Origin: Guillardia theta CCMP2712
Taxonomy: Eukaryota; Cryptophyceae; Pyrenomonadales; Geminigeraceae
DNA length: 64,000 nucleotides
NCBI RefSeq assembly: GCF_000315625.1
Contig: NW_005434654.1
Coordinates: 556,632-620,631 of the forward strand
Direction of reading: 5' to 3'
Each line of letters begins with the position of its first letter. The first letter of the stretch is position 1. A program made the position numbers and the translations under genes. Below are positions 44,455-55,552 of this stretch, piece after piece. The notes beneath the pieces are model-generated. The model searched no databases, was not told the DNA's origin, and saw only the letters and a list, made by a program, of their open reading frames with translations.

Positions 44455-45955
44455 TCACGTTTTGTGAAAACTCGTATTCGGCCGTGCGAAAACCTCTCCT
44501 GTGGAATTCACGATGATGGCGCTCTTGGACAACCTCTCGATCTCTCGTTCCAGTATCTCCATCTGCCTCTCGCATTCCTCCTTCTTGTGCACCTGGAATC
44601 AAAGTCGTCAGTCACATCACCGAGTGACAGCAACTGCCTTTCCTTGACCCTCGTGTCGAGGTTGAACAGAGACAAGGTAAACCGCTGGTATTCTCTGTTG
44701 ATCGCCTCCCACTGCTTCTTCATGTTCTCAATAAGTTGACGCTTCACCACCTTGTCGCAGCATGTCAGCAACCATCTCGTCCTCTTTGTCCACCTCAGCG
44801 AGGCAAACGGCTCACATCTGGAAGGAAGGAGAGTTGTTCCCCTGGAGAGTTGTTCCCCTGGAGAGTTGTTCCCCTGGAGAGGTCTGCTGTTTTGCGGAGA
44901 TCCGTCCTTGCGAGGGATACAGACGTCTTGTCTATGTGAGAGGCCCCGAGTGAAGTCTTGGGTCGTGCAGGCATCGTTGCAGACAAGTTCGAAGCCATTC
45001 CCGGGTGCTCTCCCAGCTGGGACTTGCTGCGGATCGACCCTGTCATCCTCTGGATCTTCTTCAACCTCTTCACTCTCCGCCTGTCCTCCAGCTTGGCTCC
45101 ATTGAGGATCGCCTCGAAGTCTGACCTCCTCTCCTCCTGCAGTCTCTGCCAGTCGGGGTCAGCCTCCGACGGGCTGTCCTTGGGCCGCTTGCTCCTGGAC
45201 TTCTTGAGGGTACCGGAAAGGAACTTGATGTCTCCCATCAGGCAATCCACCTGGTTGCTCAGGACGAAGTTAGGCGGGGCCGTCCTCCTCGGCATCAGGA
45301 AGCCCTTGTCGCCCCGTCCTGGAGGCCTCGGCAGCCTCGAGTCTTCGTCAGGGTAGTGGAACCTCTGGGGTGCGGCGAGGTCGCCCGTTTTCTCTCGACT
45401 GCGGAGGAACTGCGTCGGAGAGTTCCTGTAGGACCCCAGAGACCTGCCGAGGAAGCCGAAGCTCCTCCTCTCTATCCCCATCGTCTTCCTCCCATCGATG
45501 TTCGAGACGATCATGGACGTGTTGTGCAGACCCATCGTCCCTCCCGTCGGGAGGAGACGGGGGTCGTGCTTCGACCTGTAGTGGCTTCCGCTCCGGTACA
45601 GGTCCCCCTTCTTCCTCGGGGTGGGCAGCTTCACGTTCAGCCCGGCCGCACTCCCTGGCCACGCCCTTGCCACTTGCTCGTCTCCCACCAGCACCTGCCA
45701 AGGGATCCTGTAGGGAGCAGCACGAGGAGGCTGGTAGTTGTGGGAGTTGACCAGAGGGCCGTTCATGTTGGCTCCTCCGCAGACCTGAAACATCCTCAGG
45801 GTCTCCCATCGCTGCATTGCGGCACATCTCAACCTGGCGGGAGAAAAGCGGGCCATTGATCCCTCTAGGCTCCTCTGTTGCGTCCACTCTAGTGTAGCAC
45901 TGCTGGCTGTGCTCAGCGTTGGAGCGGTCAGGAAGGGCTCTCCCTGCCGTCGCAT
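44455..45955 (-). CDS. Enkurin-domain protein
   Basis: The C-terminal exons carry the enkurin signature: MKKQWEAINREYQRFTLSL, then KKEECERQMEILEREIERLS and KSAIIV, matching the Wxxxxxxyq...KxxxExxLxxLExDIxxlxxxxIxV pattern of ENKUR/ENKD1, ciliary microtubule-associated proteins. The upstream exon is basic and low in hydrophobics, with PPNFVLSNQ, similar to the family's FVxxN element, and several Pro/Arg-rich stretches. The stop is at 44455 (SFHKT). Splice joins at 44830-44740 and 44640-44595 are approximate. The start is uncertain; the frame is open to about 46153 and several internal ATGs are possible. With CFAP46 this is the second ciliary gene in the window. Confidence 0.6.
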
Positions 45956-46315
45956 TCTCCTTAGCCCTCTCTTGCGGCATGTCTTCCCGCCACTCCCTCG
46001 CGTCTTCAGCCTTGTTCTGAGCCCTTGACCGACTTCACGTGGCGTCCTGCTTCCTGCAGTTAGAAACCATCGCCTGCTGCTCTCTTCCACCAATGCCACC
46101 TCCTCTGCTGTTCGACTCTCTTCCCTGCTCCTCCTGTTACGCCTCCTCCTCACCTTGCGAGTCTTCTGCCATCGCTCGTTGCCTTCTCCTCGCGCTCAAA
46201 CCGCCGCCATGATCGGGCCGTTATTAGTCCCTTTTAGTCTTTCGGTCCGGCAACTTTTCCGGGTAGGTTTGCCAGGAGGGTCAAGCCTGGGCTGGATCAA
46301 GAATGCTGTAGGTAA

Positions 46316-46472
46316 GGAGCTGCTCCTGACCATGTCACATGTCAAGTAGCTGCTCCTGACCATGTCACATGTCAAGTAGCTGCTCCTGACCATGTCACAT
46401 GTCAAGTAGCTGCTCCTGACCATGTCACATGTCAAGTAGCTGCTCCTGACCATGTCACATGTCAAGTAGCTC
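46316..46472 (+). repeat. 30-bp tandem repeat, five copies
   Basis: Five essentially identical 30-bp units (core TGCTCCTGACCATGTCACAT) begin at 46321, 46351, 46381, 46411 and 46441, followed by a decayed partial copy near 46478-46500. The minus strand reads open through it as a ten-residue repeat, which I regard as chance. It lies upstream of the enkurin-type gene. Confidence 0.9.
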
Positions 46473-47157
46473 CAGTAGCTGCTCCTGTCCCATGTTACAT
46501 CTACTTCAGCCCTCTTGGATCCTCATGACAGCGGCTGTGACCTCATCGCTCAGAACTTCTCTTGTTCGTTCCGGGTATTGCTGGAAGAAAATCAGCAGTT
46601 GTTGCTAGTGACGAGTTAGAGGAGGAGGAGAGGAAGCAGGTTAAGACTTGATCCTTGAGCTGGGGGGCAACTTCTTTAGAGGCAAATTTGGTCGTTGCCG
46701 AGATGGTTGTAAGAATGAAATCATCAAATCTTCAACGACAAGATGAAATTGCTCGAAACAACATTCGCGGCTCACACTTGCAGCCAACCAGACCTTGTGT
46801 CATTGAACGGGTGATGTGCATTACTCCGCCCCGATTCGCGCACATCAGGTGTTTGTCTGTTCCTCCAGGTCGAGACATGTGAACAAATGAAGCGCTACAA
46901 TCATCAGAGGATCCTTGGCGAGCTTCGGCCTTCACTACTTGACGGAGAGCGACAGGACAGATCGCATCTGAATGCGAGGAAGGGAGAGACATACGATAGT
47001 TTGCCACAAGTACACAGAATCTTATTGGAAACATGTCAAAGATGACTATATGTACACCCCCTCAACGAGAGACACGAGCAATCGCCGCATGGTGCCATCG
47101 CAAGAGCGAGACCCCAGGGATCAAGTCCTCACTGGGTCGAAGCTCACGTCGTTGCCC

Positions 47158-48524
47158 TCACACGGTCAGCAGGCTGCTGATGCTGTGCTTGGTCGCGACA
47201 CAATTAGAAACTGCCAGGTCCTTCGGGAACGAGAGCTTGTGCATCTGAGTTCCAAACTTGGGCTCCGGGACCGATCTGTTGCTGTGCTCGTCCGAGCAGA
47301 GGAGCATTGACACCGAGTTGACTGAGATATCTCCACGGGGCTCAGTCCCATTTTCCAAGGAGCCATTGCTTGCAGCCCCTGCCTTGCAGCCTCTGTCCTC
47401 CACCTTGACATTGGGAGTAACGAAGTTGGCATGATGAACTTTCTTTCCTGTCTCCTCAAGAACACTGGAAACGACCGCCTGCAGCTCCAACCATCCCCTT
47501 GGATCCTGGCTTGACTGCTGCTCATCTGCTCCTTCCTCCTTCTTGCTTCGCTGAACGGCTACATCTCTTGGGCTCGAAGTTGCTCGAAGTTCTGCCTGCT
47601 TCGCCCGAAGCAACCTATACCTGCAAGAGCGTCAGACTTCTACCATCGTGTAATCACAGTCGTGATCACCTGTATGCCTTGCAGTGTCTGTGAAGTTTGG
47701 TGCAGCTGACTGAATTGCAACAACATTTGCACCTGCGGTTCGACGTCAGCCTGCAAGCACTTGGGCATCATCAAGCTTAACCTGCATCGGGGACACGACC
47801 AGCTCTCACTCCTCTCCCAAATTTCATTTAAGTGAACCCGCAAGCAGTACTCGCAGTATCGGCGATCGCATTGGCTGCAGGACAACATACTGCTCAAGGG
47901 TTAGAGAAAAGGTGGGAGCACATCTACACGAGTACCTGGTGCTCCTTTTGACCTTCACATGCTGACAGAAGTGGCAGTACTTGTTCGAGGATGCACTCTT
48001 CACAGAAGAAGTCAGGACCGCAGGAACATGATAGGATGCATTTCTCTCACCTCGACAGGAGACGGCATCGGGCTCACCAAAGGTGTGCTTGCTTGTGAGA
48101 TGGGAGAGGCCCTCCTGGAGGAGGTCTTCTGATCCATTGCGCTTGATTTCTTCAGATACGCGCAAGTGGAGTTGTCTGACTCGCAATCCGTGATGGAATT
48201 TTTCCGCTCGGTGATCCTTGCCGTTCCTTGCGCATCAGAACTTCTCTTGCGCTCCATTGCTGTAACCTCATCGACCTTGCCCCGCTTGACACGAGGATCT
48301 TTCATGTGGGACGGACACGCTTCATGATCGCTGTTGCTGAATCCATCCAACCTTGATGATGGCTTGCGTTTACGTCCCCCACGCCTGACACTGGGCTGCA
48401 ACATGGCCTCGTTCTGTGGCTTGCCACCCTTCCTCCCGGCTCTGGAGCCCTTCGTGGTCTTGAGCCCTTCTCCAGAGAATAATTGGATGAGCGCCTGCGC
48501 CGCGTTATCATCTTGGATGGTCAT
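47158..48524 (-). CDS. Nuclear-type protein with 4xCXXC zinc finger
   Basis: ATG 48524 starts a basic, Ser/Lys/Arg-rich N-terminus with several NLS-like clusters (RRGGRKRKPSSR). Later exons supply four CXXC pairs: CHFC, CSQCDRRYCEYC and SWSCPRCR. This matches the cysteine pattern of the zf-4CXXC_R1 domain (CDCA7 family) and the RING-like finger of plant KDM3/JMJ25 proteins, both chromatin regulators. I see no JmjC domain. The C-terminal exon (about 47613-47158; WLELQAVVSSVLEETGKKV) is helical and otherwise unremarkable. Intron joins around 48010-47690 are approximate, including a possible 22-nt intron inside the last CXXC. The choice between CDCA7-like and KDM3-like cannot be settled from these pieces. 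Confidence 0.55.
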
Positions 48525-51378
48525 TTCTGTACAATCAAGTCAATAATTTACTGGATCAAGGTCAAACTCTTGGCTCTTTGACTAACCTAGGAACTCATAT
48601 TTTGCGAAAACCACAAACTGTACTTATGGTCTCTAACAAACCCTATCTACCTCGACAAGACTCATTCGAGCTCTTAATCAGCATCAACATTCAAACCAAT
48701 ACGCAAATACACCTCAATGACGCAAATCTACATGAAACGAAATATGTACCCTGAGGTTTAGGTCGAAATGCCATGTGGCTACCCTACATGGATGAATCAT
48801 CGTAGTGAACGCAAAGGTTCGCACTGCCATTGCACTTGAACGAATCATCAGTCCCCAAATGTCCAGCCTCATCGCATGTGCCCTATCATCCTCCTTCATC
48901 TATTCTCCATGTACACACACTGATCATGGGTGAAGGATCATCGAAAATTCGTACCCTGCGAGCAAGCTCCTATTGATCCTTCCCCGGCAATGCCCCTCCT
49001 TTGCTTCGACTCTTCATCTCATTACATCGCTATCTCATTTGATCATTTTGCATGTCTCTACAACCTCTCTCCTCCACCACTCGCTTTCTTTCTGCCCTCG
49101 TACAACCATCTCATCATCGCAAGTGTACACAAGTGCTAGTGTCACAAAACCTTGAACTCCTTTCATGTACCCCCACCCCTCTCATAAGTTGTCCTCACCT
49201 TCTTCATATGGTAAGTACCCCGCCGAAAACCACCACTACCTCATAATGAGTACTACCCACCGGTGGTCATCCGACTCGTCCAGATCGAGACCCATGATGC
49301 TATCTTACCCTACCCCAAACAAGTTTGCGACTATCTATATCACCCCCATCCTCCCCATGGTTGCCCTCTGAAAATACCCCTACCGAGCATGTAAGAGTCA
49401 AATAACCCCCTGCTTGGAATTCCCCTACCCTTGTGAGGAGTTCTTCACACCCCCACCCCACCATTTAACTTTGCCCCATATAGCCAGTACCCCACCCTCA
49501 AATTTTCCTTGGAAGATGGGACATATCTCGTTGTCGTGTCTTCATACCCCCATTTATTTGTGTCTCAAACACCCCTTGTATCAATGCTCTCTACCACCCC
49601 CTCTGAGAACGTATACTACCGGTGGTATTCATGGCTTCATTTTTGTAACCTTTCCTATGGGTCGCAATGCTCTTTCTACCCCAGACTACTGCCTATGATC
49701 TCTGTACCCCATCTGAAAATACCCCCACCCTACCCGTTGAGTACTTTCACCCTTACTTTTGATACAGCACTGCATCGAAAGAATCCGTAGTACCCCCAAG
49801 CCTGAGCTTGGAATTGAGAAGTACCCACCCTTGCAGGTAACAATTGTCCTTCCCAATCGGACCAATCGCATTCGATAACTACCACCCCCAATAGTTGGAA
49901 CCTATCACCACCCCCAAAACATCTACCCCCTTGCCATTGTACCCCACTTCCGACAGTACAAATCTTGTATACCCCCCCCAATCTCTTTTTCAGACTGAAC
50001 CCCTGCGGCCTAATTTACGACTACCAGATATTCTGCATCCCACAGACTACCCCTGACCCCTCAGGATGATACACCCACCACTGCACATGCATCACCAAGG
50101 GGGTCATCGGCCCCCAATCCTTGCAGGGGCCAACACCCCGGTCACTACCCCCACCTTTCGAGAAGCATACCAAAGCAATGATAGAGGGGTGCTTGGTTCA
50201 GAACATATTGAAGCCACCCACGCATTTACCTCCAAAATCCGGCTGAAGACCCCGTACACAGCAGACAGTCATAGTACCACCTGTCTCTTCCAACCACCCA
50301 CCCCACTTCAATGATTTTTACTACAGCTGCGTCGTCTGCCCCCGGCCCCAAGTCGCAAACTCACAACCCTTGAAGGGACCCTACCCCTGGACAAGACCTC
50401 AGGACCACCACAGGACCCCAGTACCCCGCCACGTCCCTCCGACACCCGTTAGAGGTCACCGTACTACCTCCTACCCCACCCTCCCCTTACGAGCTTCTGG
50501 TCAGTCAAAAAGTGCTGATCGGAGGCTTCTGCCCCGGTGCTAGTAGGCTACGCCCTGTTCCCCACTTGATGGCGCCCCCCCGGTCTCTTCCCCACACTAG
50601 AGGGATGCCCCTCGCCCGGCCTGGTGCACCGTCCGACGTCCGGGCCCGATGTGCAACGGCGTACCATTTTTTACACGTGAAGTTAACTTTGAGTATTAAC
50701 TCAAGTTGAAATCGGAAACTTGGCAAGTTGAAGCCGGGGCCCGGCCGGCCGGGAGCGGGAGGCTCGCCGGGCTGACTCACTGCCAGTGAGCGGCCGGCGC
50801 AACGGCCCGGCGGCCCGGGCCCGGCCCGCGGCCCCGGGAGTGTGACGGCAGTGAGCCTGTCACGTGTGCGGGGGGCGGGCGCCGCCGTAGCCGCGTACTA
50901 CCGGGTAGCCTACTGACATGAGAGTCGGATCCCCCGGCCCCGTCATGAGCCTCGGAGACTCCCGTCGTCACGTAGTACGGCGGGGCGGTAACGATCGGAC
51001 GGCGTCGACGGTGCCGGGCCCGGCGGGGGGCCGGGCCAGGCCCGGCCGACTCGGACCCGGACCCGGACAAACTTCCAAACGGCGTGTACCGGGATACCAA
51101 CCGCCCCCCGGCGTACTTGCGCGGCCGGGCCCCGCCCCACCATCTTGCCCATCACCAACTAGCCTTCAGACCTGGCAACGGCAGCTGCGGAGCCAGGGCC
51201 AGGCTCAGCCAGGGCCTGACATCATCAGGCTGGCAGTGGGTGCCACGGTGGCCCTTGCTCAGTGGAGAGGGGCTTGCCTAACAACAATGGCAGCATATCG
51301 TCGGCAGAGTCGGCCAGGGACCCCGCGCCTACCGTACTCAGTGTTGCTATCAAATCTTTTCCGGACTGAGCTGAGTTC
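48525..51378. other. Long gene-poor block: C-rich TACCCC field and GC island
   Basis: From about 49150 to 50330 the plus strand is dense in ACCCCCACCC, TACCCCACC and CTACCACCCC words with few Gs. From about 50560 to 51140 it turns into an extreme GC island (CGGCCCGGGCCCGG style) containing an AT-rich hairpin core near 50682-50706 (TTTGAGTATTAACTCAAG). The many frames crossing it are Pro/Thr- or Arg/Gly-rich and not credible genes. Confidence 0.6.
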
Positions 51379-53339
51379 ATGAACTTTGAGATGGAAGCAG
51401 ACCCAAACGTGTCCGTGGTCGTTGTGTCTGGAGAAATTGATCCAGAAATTGGTGAATGGTTGTACGGAGATGACGGGGAGTCAAGTCCCCACAAGAGTAG
51501 CTCAGCCGTGGAAAAACCCACTCAGGCAGGAAAGAGGAGTAAGAGAGGCTTGTCGGTGGTTCGGCTGTACCATCCATCTCTGCAGAAGGCGATCGATGAA
51601 GAAGCAGCAGGCGAAAAAAGTTCAGAACGACACACGGATGCATACACACAACGCAGTGACATCGATGGTCAAGGGAAACTGTTCTCAGCTGACCATGAAC
51701 AGAGGAGGATTTGTTCATTTGTGGCATGCAGATATCTGCACGATCCAAGACACATGAAGCGATTCTGGCATCACTGTCCGAATGCTCAGACGTGCACATT
51801 GCTGAGAGACGAGAGGCATCTGAAGCATTTCCTTCACGAAGATGTCGGAATGGAAGCGAGCCCCATGATCGACGAAGTTCCCAATCAAGTTGAGAATGCA
51901 CGAGTTACACCATCGCTCTCAGCATCCATGTACCAGAACTTCCAGCCATCCATGTCCTGTTGTCCAAGAGGTGGGTACCGACCTCTCGGTGGAATTGCGC
52001 CTCAGTCCCTTGGAGAGCAGCGGGGGAGGAAGAAAGATTTTCTCCGGAAACAGGACTGGGTGAAGGTGCACGTTGAAAATTTAGATGTGGCATGGGATAG
52101 CGATGATTTTCTCAACAACCTTCGAAACATGACTCTGGCGTTGATTCACGATGCTAAAGTTGATACCATTCGAGGGAAGCCAACTGGAAATGGAATCATT
52201 CTGCTGTCCAACTACTCCGACGCTCAACATTTGGTCGAAGAACTTACAAGGAGAGGCATGAAGGCGAGCTACTCTGACAAACACAGCATACGAGTGAAAG
52301 TCGAGGAAGAGGACAACCTTTATGTTCGCAGGCAAAAGCTTAACAACGCAACAAACAGCAAGTTGCTTGAGATCAATCGCATCATACGATCCTGTGGTCC
52401 ATACTCGGATGATGCTGATGCGCTGATCAGACGGATGAAGTTTGAAGGGTTTCAGCCAAACAGCAATTCATATGAAACCCTGCTCAGATCCCTGCGAGAC
52501 GACGACCCTCCGAAAGCCTCCAAGGCGGAAAGAGTTCTGCGGTCGATCTGTCAAGAGCACATTGAAGTCACCCCTCATATGTGCAACATCGTTGTTGATG
52601 CCTGGATGAGAGTTGGAAACATCAAACGAGCTGAGCAGTTGGTGATGCAGATGGAAAATCGTGATATCATCGAGATTATCAGGACCAGGTGCTGCTCTCC
52701 CATGATTCGCCTCAGTCTGCTTCAATGTGTCTGACGCCTCTCCAGGTTTGAGGGCATTGATTCTGAGATACGGTACAAGTTTCCGAAGCCAAACCATGAG
52801 ACATACAACATCTTGTCCGACGGATGGGAAAGGGCAGGCTTGTTGGATGAGATCTCTGCCATTCAAACAGGTTACGATGCTGTCGACAAGGTTTGCTCCT
52901 TTTGATGCAACTCTGTCCTCTCCTTTCACACTCACTCGTTCCAGGGTGTCCTGGTCCCGGGGACCTCCGGGGCGTACTCCTCAGCTACGAGCTACATGGC
53001 AACGTGGGCAAGGCGGAGGAGTGGGTACTTTCCAAGGATTTTTGGCCTCAAGACCTCGGCAGTGGCCTACAGTGACAAGGATGGAGGTAACAGAGTGCGA
53101 GATGAGAGTGATCGTGTTTCGTGTCAGTCATGCTCGACTTGCAGGCAATTTCTACAGACTTTCTGAGTGGTATCCACGACATTAGAAGTGAGGTTGACAG
53201 TAAAGATATGAGGAGCGACCAAGTCCATCGCTCAACCAGAGCTTCCCAATCCAACACGGCACGTCATCGAGGTCTCCTGCTCGTCCCAGTCATCGTCGAG
53301 GCATCTCGGTCTCGCTGCTCCTCCCGACGTCCCTCGTAG
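51379..53339 (+). CDS. Zinc-finger, RRM-like and PPR-like RNA-binding protein
   Basis: A long first exon (51379 to about 52691) encodes three parts. Residues ~110-155 hold two adjacent C2H2 units, CSFVACRYLHDPRHMKRFWH and CPNAQTCTLLRDERHLKHFLH, with spacing C-x4/5-C-x7-H-x5-H, close to PBZ fingers. Residues ~225-315 look like an RRM (VKVHVENLDVAWDSDDFLNN; GNGIILLSNYSDAQHLVEEL; SIRVKVEE). Residues ~320 onward are PPR-like helical pairs (PNSNSYETLLRSLRDDDPP; TPHMCNIVVDAWMRVGNIKRA), continuing in the next exon (NHETYNILSDGWERAGLLDEI). The last exons are uncertain: one frame ends at 53185, another at 53339. I see no obvious targeting peptide. RNA binding is well supported, the finger type less so. 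Confidence 0.6.
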
Positions 53340-53589
53340 CTCTTCCTTCCGAAGTTTCCCCCGAGCGTGTGGTCCCCGACAGGAAATGAGAAAACAGCCA
53401 ACGGCTGTTTCAACGGAAAAGGGGGAGCGAGGCAGGAGCGAGGGTGGAGATTGAAGAGCAACGTGGTTGGAGTCTGAGTGCACAGCAGAGAGGTCCAGCC
53501 ATTCCTGCTTCTTGCTTCTCGTTCCATCAGTCTCTTGTCTTCTTGCCTTCCCATCCTCGCCTCTTGTTATATACTTTCATTTTCTTCCG

Positions 53590-54138
53590 ATGACCCCACC
53601 AGTCATCAAGATTGAAGTGATCAAAGGAAACGGGCTGGGTCCTCATGGCAACGGGCCGTTGGCGAGATATCCGATCGGAAGGGGTCAGACTGACACCTTC
53701 TACAACAGCAAGCCCATCGGCAAGGGCACTGTGAGCATTGCGAAGCTCGGAGACAAGAATAATGTGCTGGATACGACTTTCCAGTGCAAGCAATTAACGT
53801 ACCATGTGGAGTTCCAGAAATATTTCCTTGTCAAGAACCTCAAAGTTCTGCTTGAGAAACAAGTACCTGAATACAAGCACGAGTTTCAGAGGCTTGTCCT
53901 GAAGGGCAAGGTCCTCGAGGACGACAGGGAGCTGTCTGAGTACGGGATCAACGCGTCTTCTGCAAGCTCTATCACGCTACAGATGTACCTGCTGCCAGAT
54001 CTAAGTGCCATCAACACAAGTGCGATCGAAGGTCCACGAAGGCAATCTGATGGGACACGAGTATGGCAGCCCATTGTAAATGCAACAGGACTAATTGGAC
54101 ACGATTTCTCATCTACGATTAGCTCCTTCGTTCCCTAG
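53590..54138 (+). CDS. Ubiquitin-like domain protein
   Basis: A single-exon gene of 182 residues. ATG 53590 is the first in-frame ATG. Residues ~77-138 resemble a ubiquitin-like fold: YHVEFQKYFLVKNLKVLLEKQ, RLVLKGKVLEDDRELSEYGI and SSITLQMYLLPD, matching the V..LK..I...G......Q.L...G..L.D...L..Y.I.....I.L pattern. There is no C-terminal Gly-Gly, so it is unlikely to be conjugated. The N-terminal 75 residues (MTPPVIKIEVIKGNGLG) are not recognised. AATAAA lies at 54214. Confidence 0.65.
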   Translation: MTPPVIKIEVIKGNGLGPHGNGPLARYPIGRGQTDTFYNSKPIGKGTVSIAKLGDKNNVLDTTFQCKQLTYHVEFQKYFLVKNLKVLLEKQVPEYKHEFQRLVLKGKVLEDDRELSEYGINASSASSITLQMYLLPDLSAINTSAIEGPRRQSDGTRVWQPIVNATGLIGHDFSSTISSFVP

Positions 54139-54213
54139 CTATTCAACTGTTCAGTTTGCATGATTTGTGAATTTTCGACAGTCTGTTTTTTTATTGTCTT
54201 AATGGAATCTGTA

Positions 54214-54219
54214 AATAAA
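54214..54219 (+). terminator. AATAAA poly(A) signal after the UBL gene
   Basis: Canonical hexamer 76 nt after the stop at 54138, with GTGCTCGG and T-rich sequence downstream. The convergent RPP40 stop is only 24 nt further on. Confidence 0.6.
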
Positions 54220-54242
54220 TGTGCTCGGAATGGTTGTTCTTT

Positions 54243-55300
54243 TTAGTTGTATGTGTCACACGAACCCATCAGGTCGCATATCATGATTTTGTTGTTCGGC
54301 ATTAAGATAGCGACTGTGTCGTTTTCTCTGAAGCCGTTGCCGTCAGCATGCAAGCATTCTCTCCAAGACATACTGGTATCATCAAAGCCCCAGATCACGA
54401 TGACAGCCCAATCAAGCTTGCGCGAGCGAATTGAGGAAGACAACTCCATGATTTCTCTGACAACCATTGGAGCTGGAATGAACCCCGCCATGTTTTGAAC
54501 GAAGACTTCACCCTTCACCGTAGGAAAAAGCTGGGGTGCCCTGGCAAATTCGACGAATTCGTCAACATCTCCTGAGTCTCTGGAGTTACTCTGCAAAGTG
54601 CAAAGCCCTACCCATTCCAGGAGGTCGTGTATACCCTCGGCCTCCAACCTCCCCTCGCAAGCTGGGGTAAAGACCGGAATGTGAATATCTTTCTTGTTCA
54701 TGCTAGAATATTCGATCGCCAAACATGTACAGCTATCGACATTTTGCTCATGTAATTCGACGGCTTCACAAGTCCCCTCGCGGCAGTGAGCAACAAGGAT
54801 CCTGATAGGCTGCATCCTGGAGAGGCACCAAGATACCCGATCATATAGCTGCTTGCCCGCACAGAACGAGTCTGCTAACAAGTCTACTGATATTCGGTAC
54901 GATTTTTCCCCTTGATGAAATTTCACTTCGGCCCCTACCAATCCCAACTTTTGTAGGTGGAGGTATCAACGTGAAGATACAGTTTTCCTTTCACAATACA
55001 CATCGAATTGCAAGACAGTGTCGCATTTCCAGATGTTAGACAGTACAAGTCACCGTCCTTGACGTACCTCGCTATGAAAGAAGGGTCTAGAAATATCGCC
55101 GGGCGAGCAGTGATGATGGAAAATCTGTCTTTGTTGATTCTGGCCGGCTCCTGAACCCTTGGAGTTACAATGCTGACACGGTTGGCAAAGTGATGTTGGG
55201 AAATAGATGAAGCTTCTTTCCAGAACCTGTCTGCCTCGTCCCGTCTCGCCTCTGCTCCCTCCTCGCTGACGGCGATCAGTCGGCATGAAATCCTTGCCAT
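54243..55300 (-). CDS. RPP40: RNase P/MRP subunit RPP40, with an apparent frameshift
   Basis: The N-terminal frame reads ISQHHFANRVSIVTPRV, then FLDPSFIARYVKDGDLYCLT and VKGKLYLHVDTSTYK. The C-terminal frame reads LGLVGAEVKFHQ, then RISVDLLADSF, DRVSWCLSRMQPIRILVAH, AMAGFIPAPMVV-type text and WAVIVIWGFDDTSMSW. Both halves align with RPP40 (Pop1-Rpp40 branch of RNase P/MRP, tRNA 5' maturation), and human DTYEETGLQG lines up with TYKKLGLVG without a gap. At about 54947 an AAAA run puts the two halves in different frames, -1 apart. No normal intron fits. One missing A is the simplest explanation. ATG 55300 (MARISCRLIAV) matches the family N-terminal length; the frame is open to an ATG at 55396. 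Confidence 0.8.
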
Positions 55301-55552
55301 CGATGCGGCTATGCCAACTCGGGACAAGACTGCATCTCGCTCATGCGAACTTTTGGAGGGCCTCAGTGGGAATGTGGGTGGAGCAACGACGAACATAGGA
55401 TGAACAGGGGTATCGACAAAGGCATGATTTTATAAGTGAGGCTCTAATTAAAACAAGAGAACATCTTATCATGCGCTTCCTCCATGGGTCATCAGGACCC
55501 TGGGAATGATACGGTAGTCAACAGAGGAAAGTGGGGGTACCTTTGAGAGGCT

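Noticed and set aside
46196-46465. Minus-strand frame with a ten-residue repeat (MTCDMVRSSY)
   Set aside because: It is produced by the 30-bp tandem repeat, whose length is a multiple of three; there is no other sign of coding.
46316-46472. Possible CRISPR-like array
   Set aside because: Units are contiguous without spacers, as are those at 10181 and 61054; the genome is eukaryotic.
48930-50314. Several 60-95 residue Pro/Thr/His-rich frames
   Set aside because: All lie in the C-rich TACCCC field, lack domains or splice support and reflect composition.
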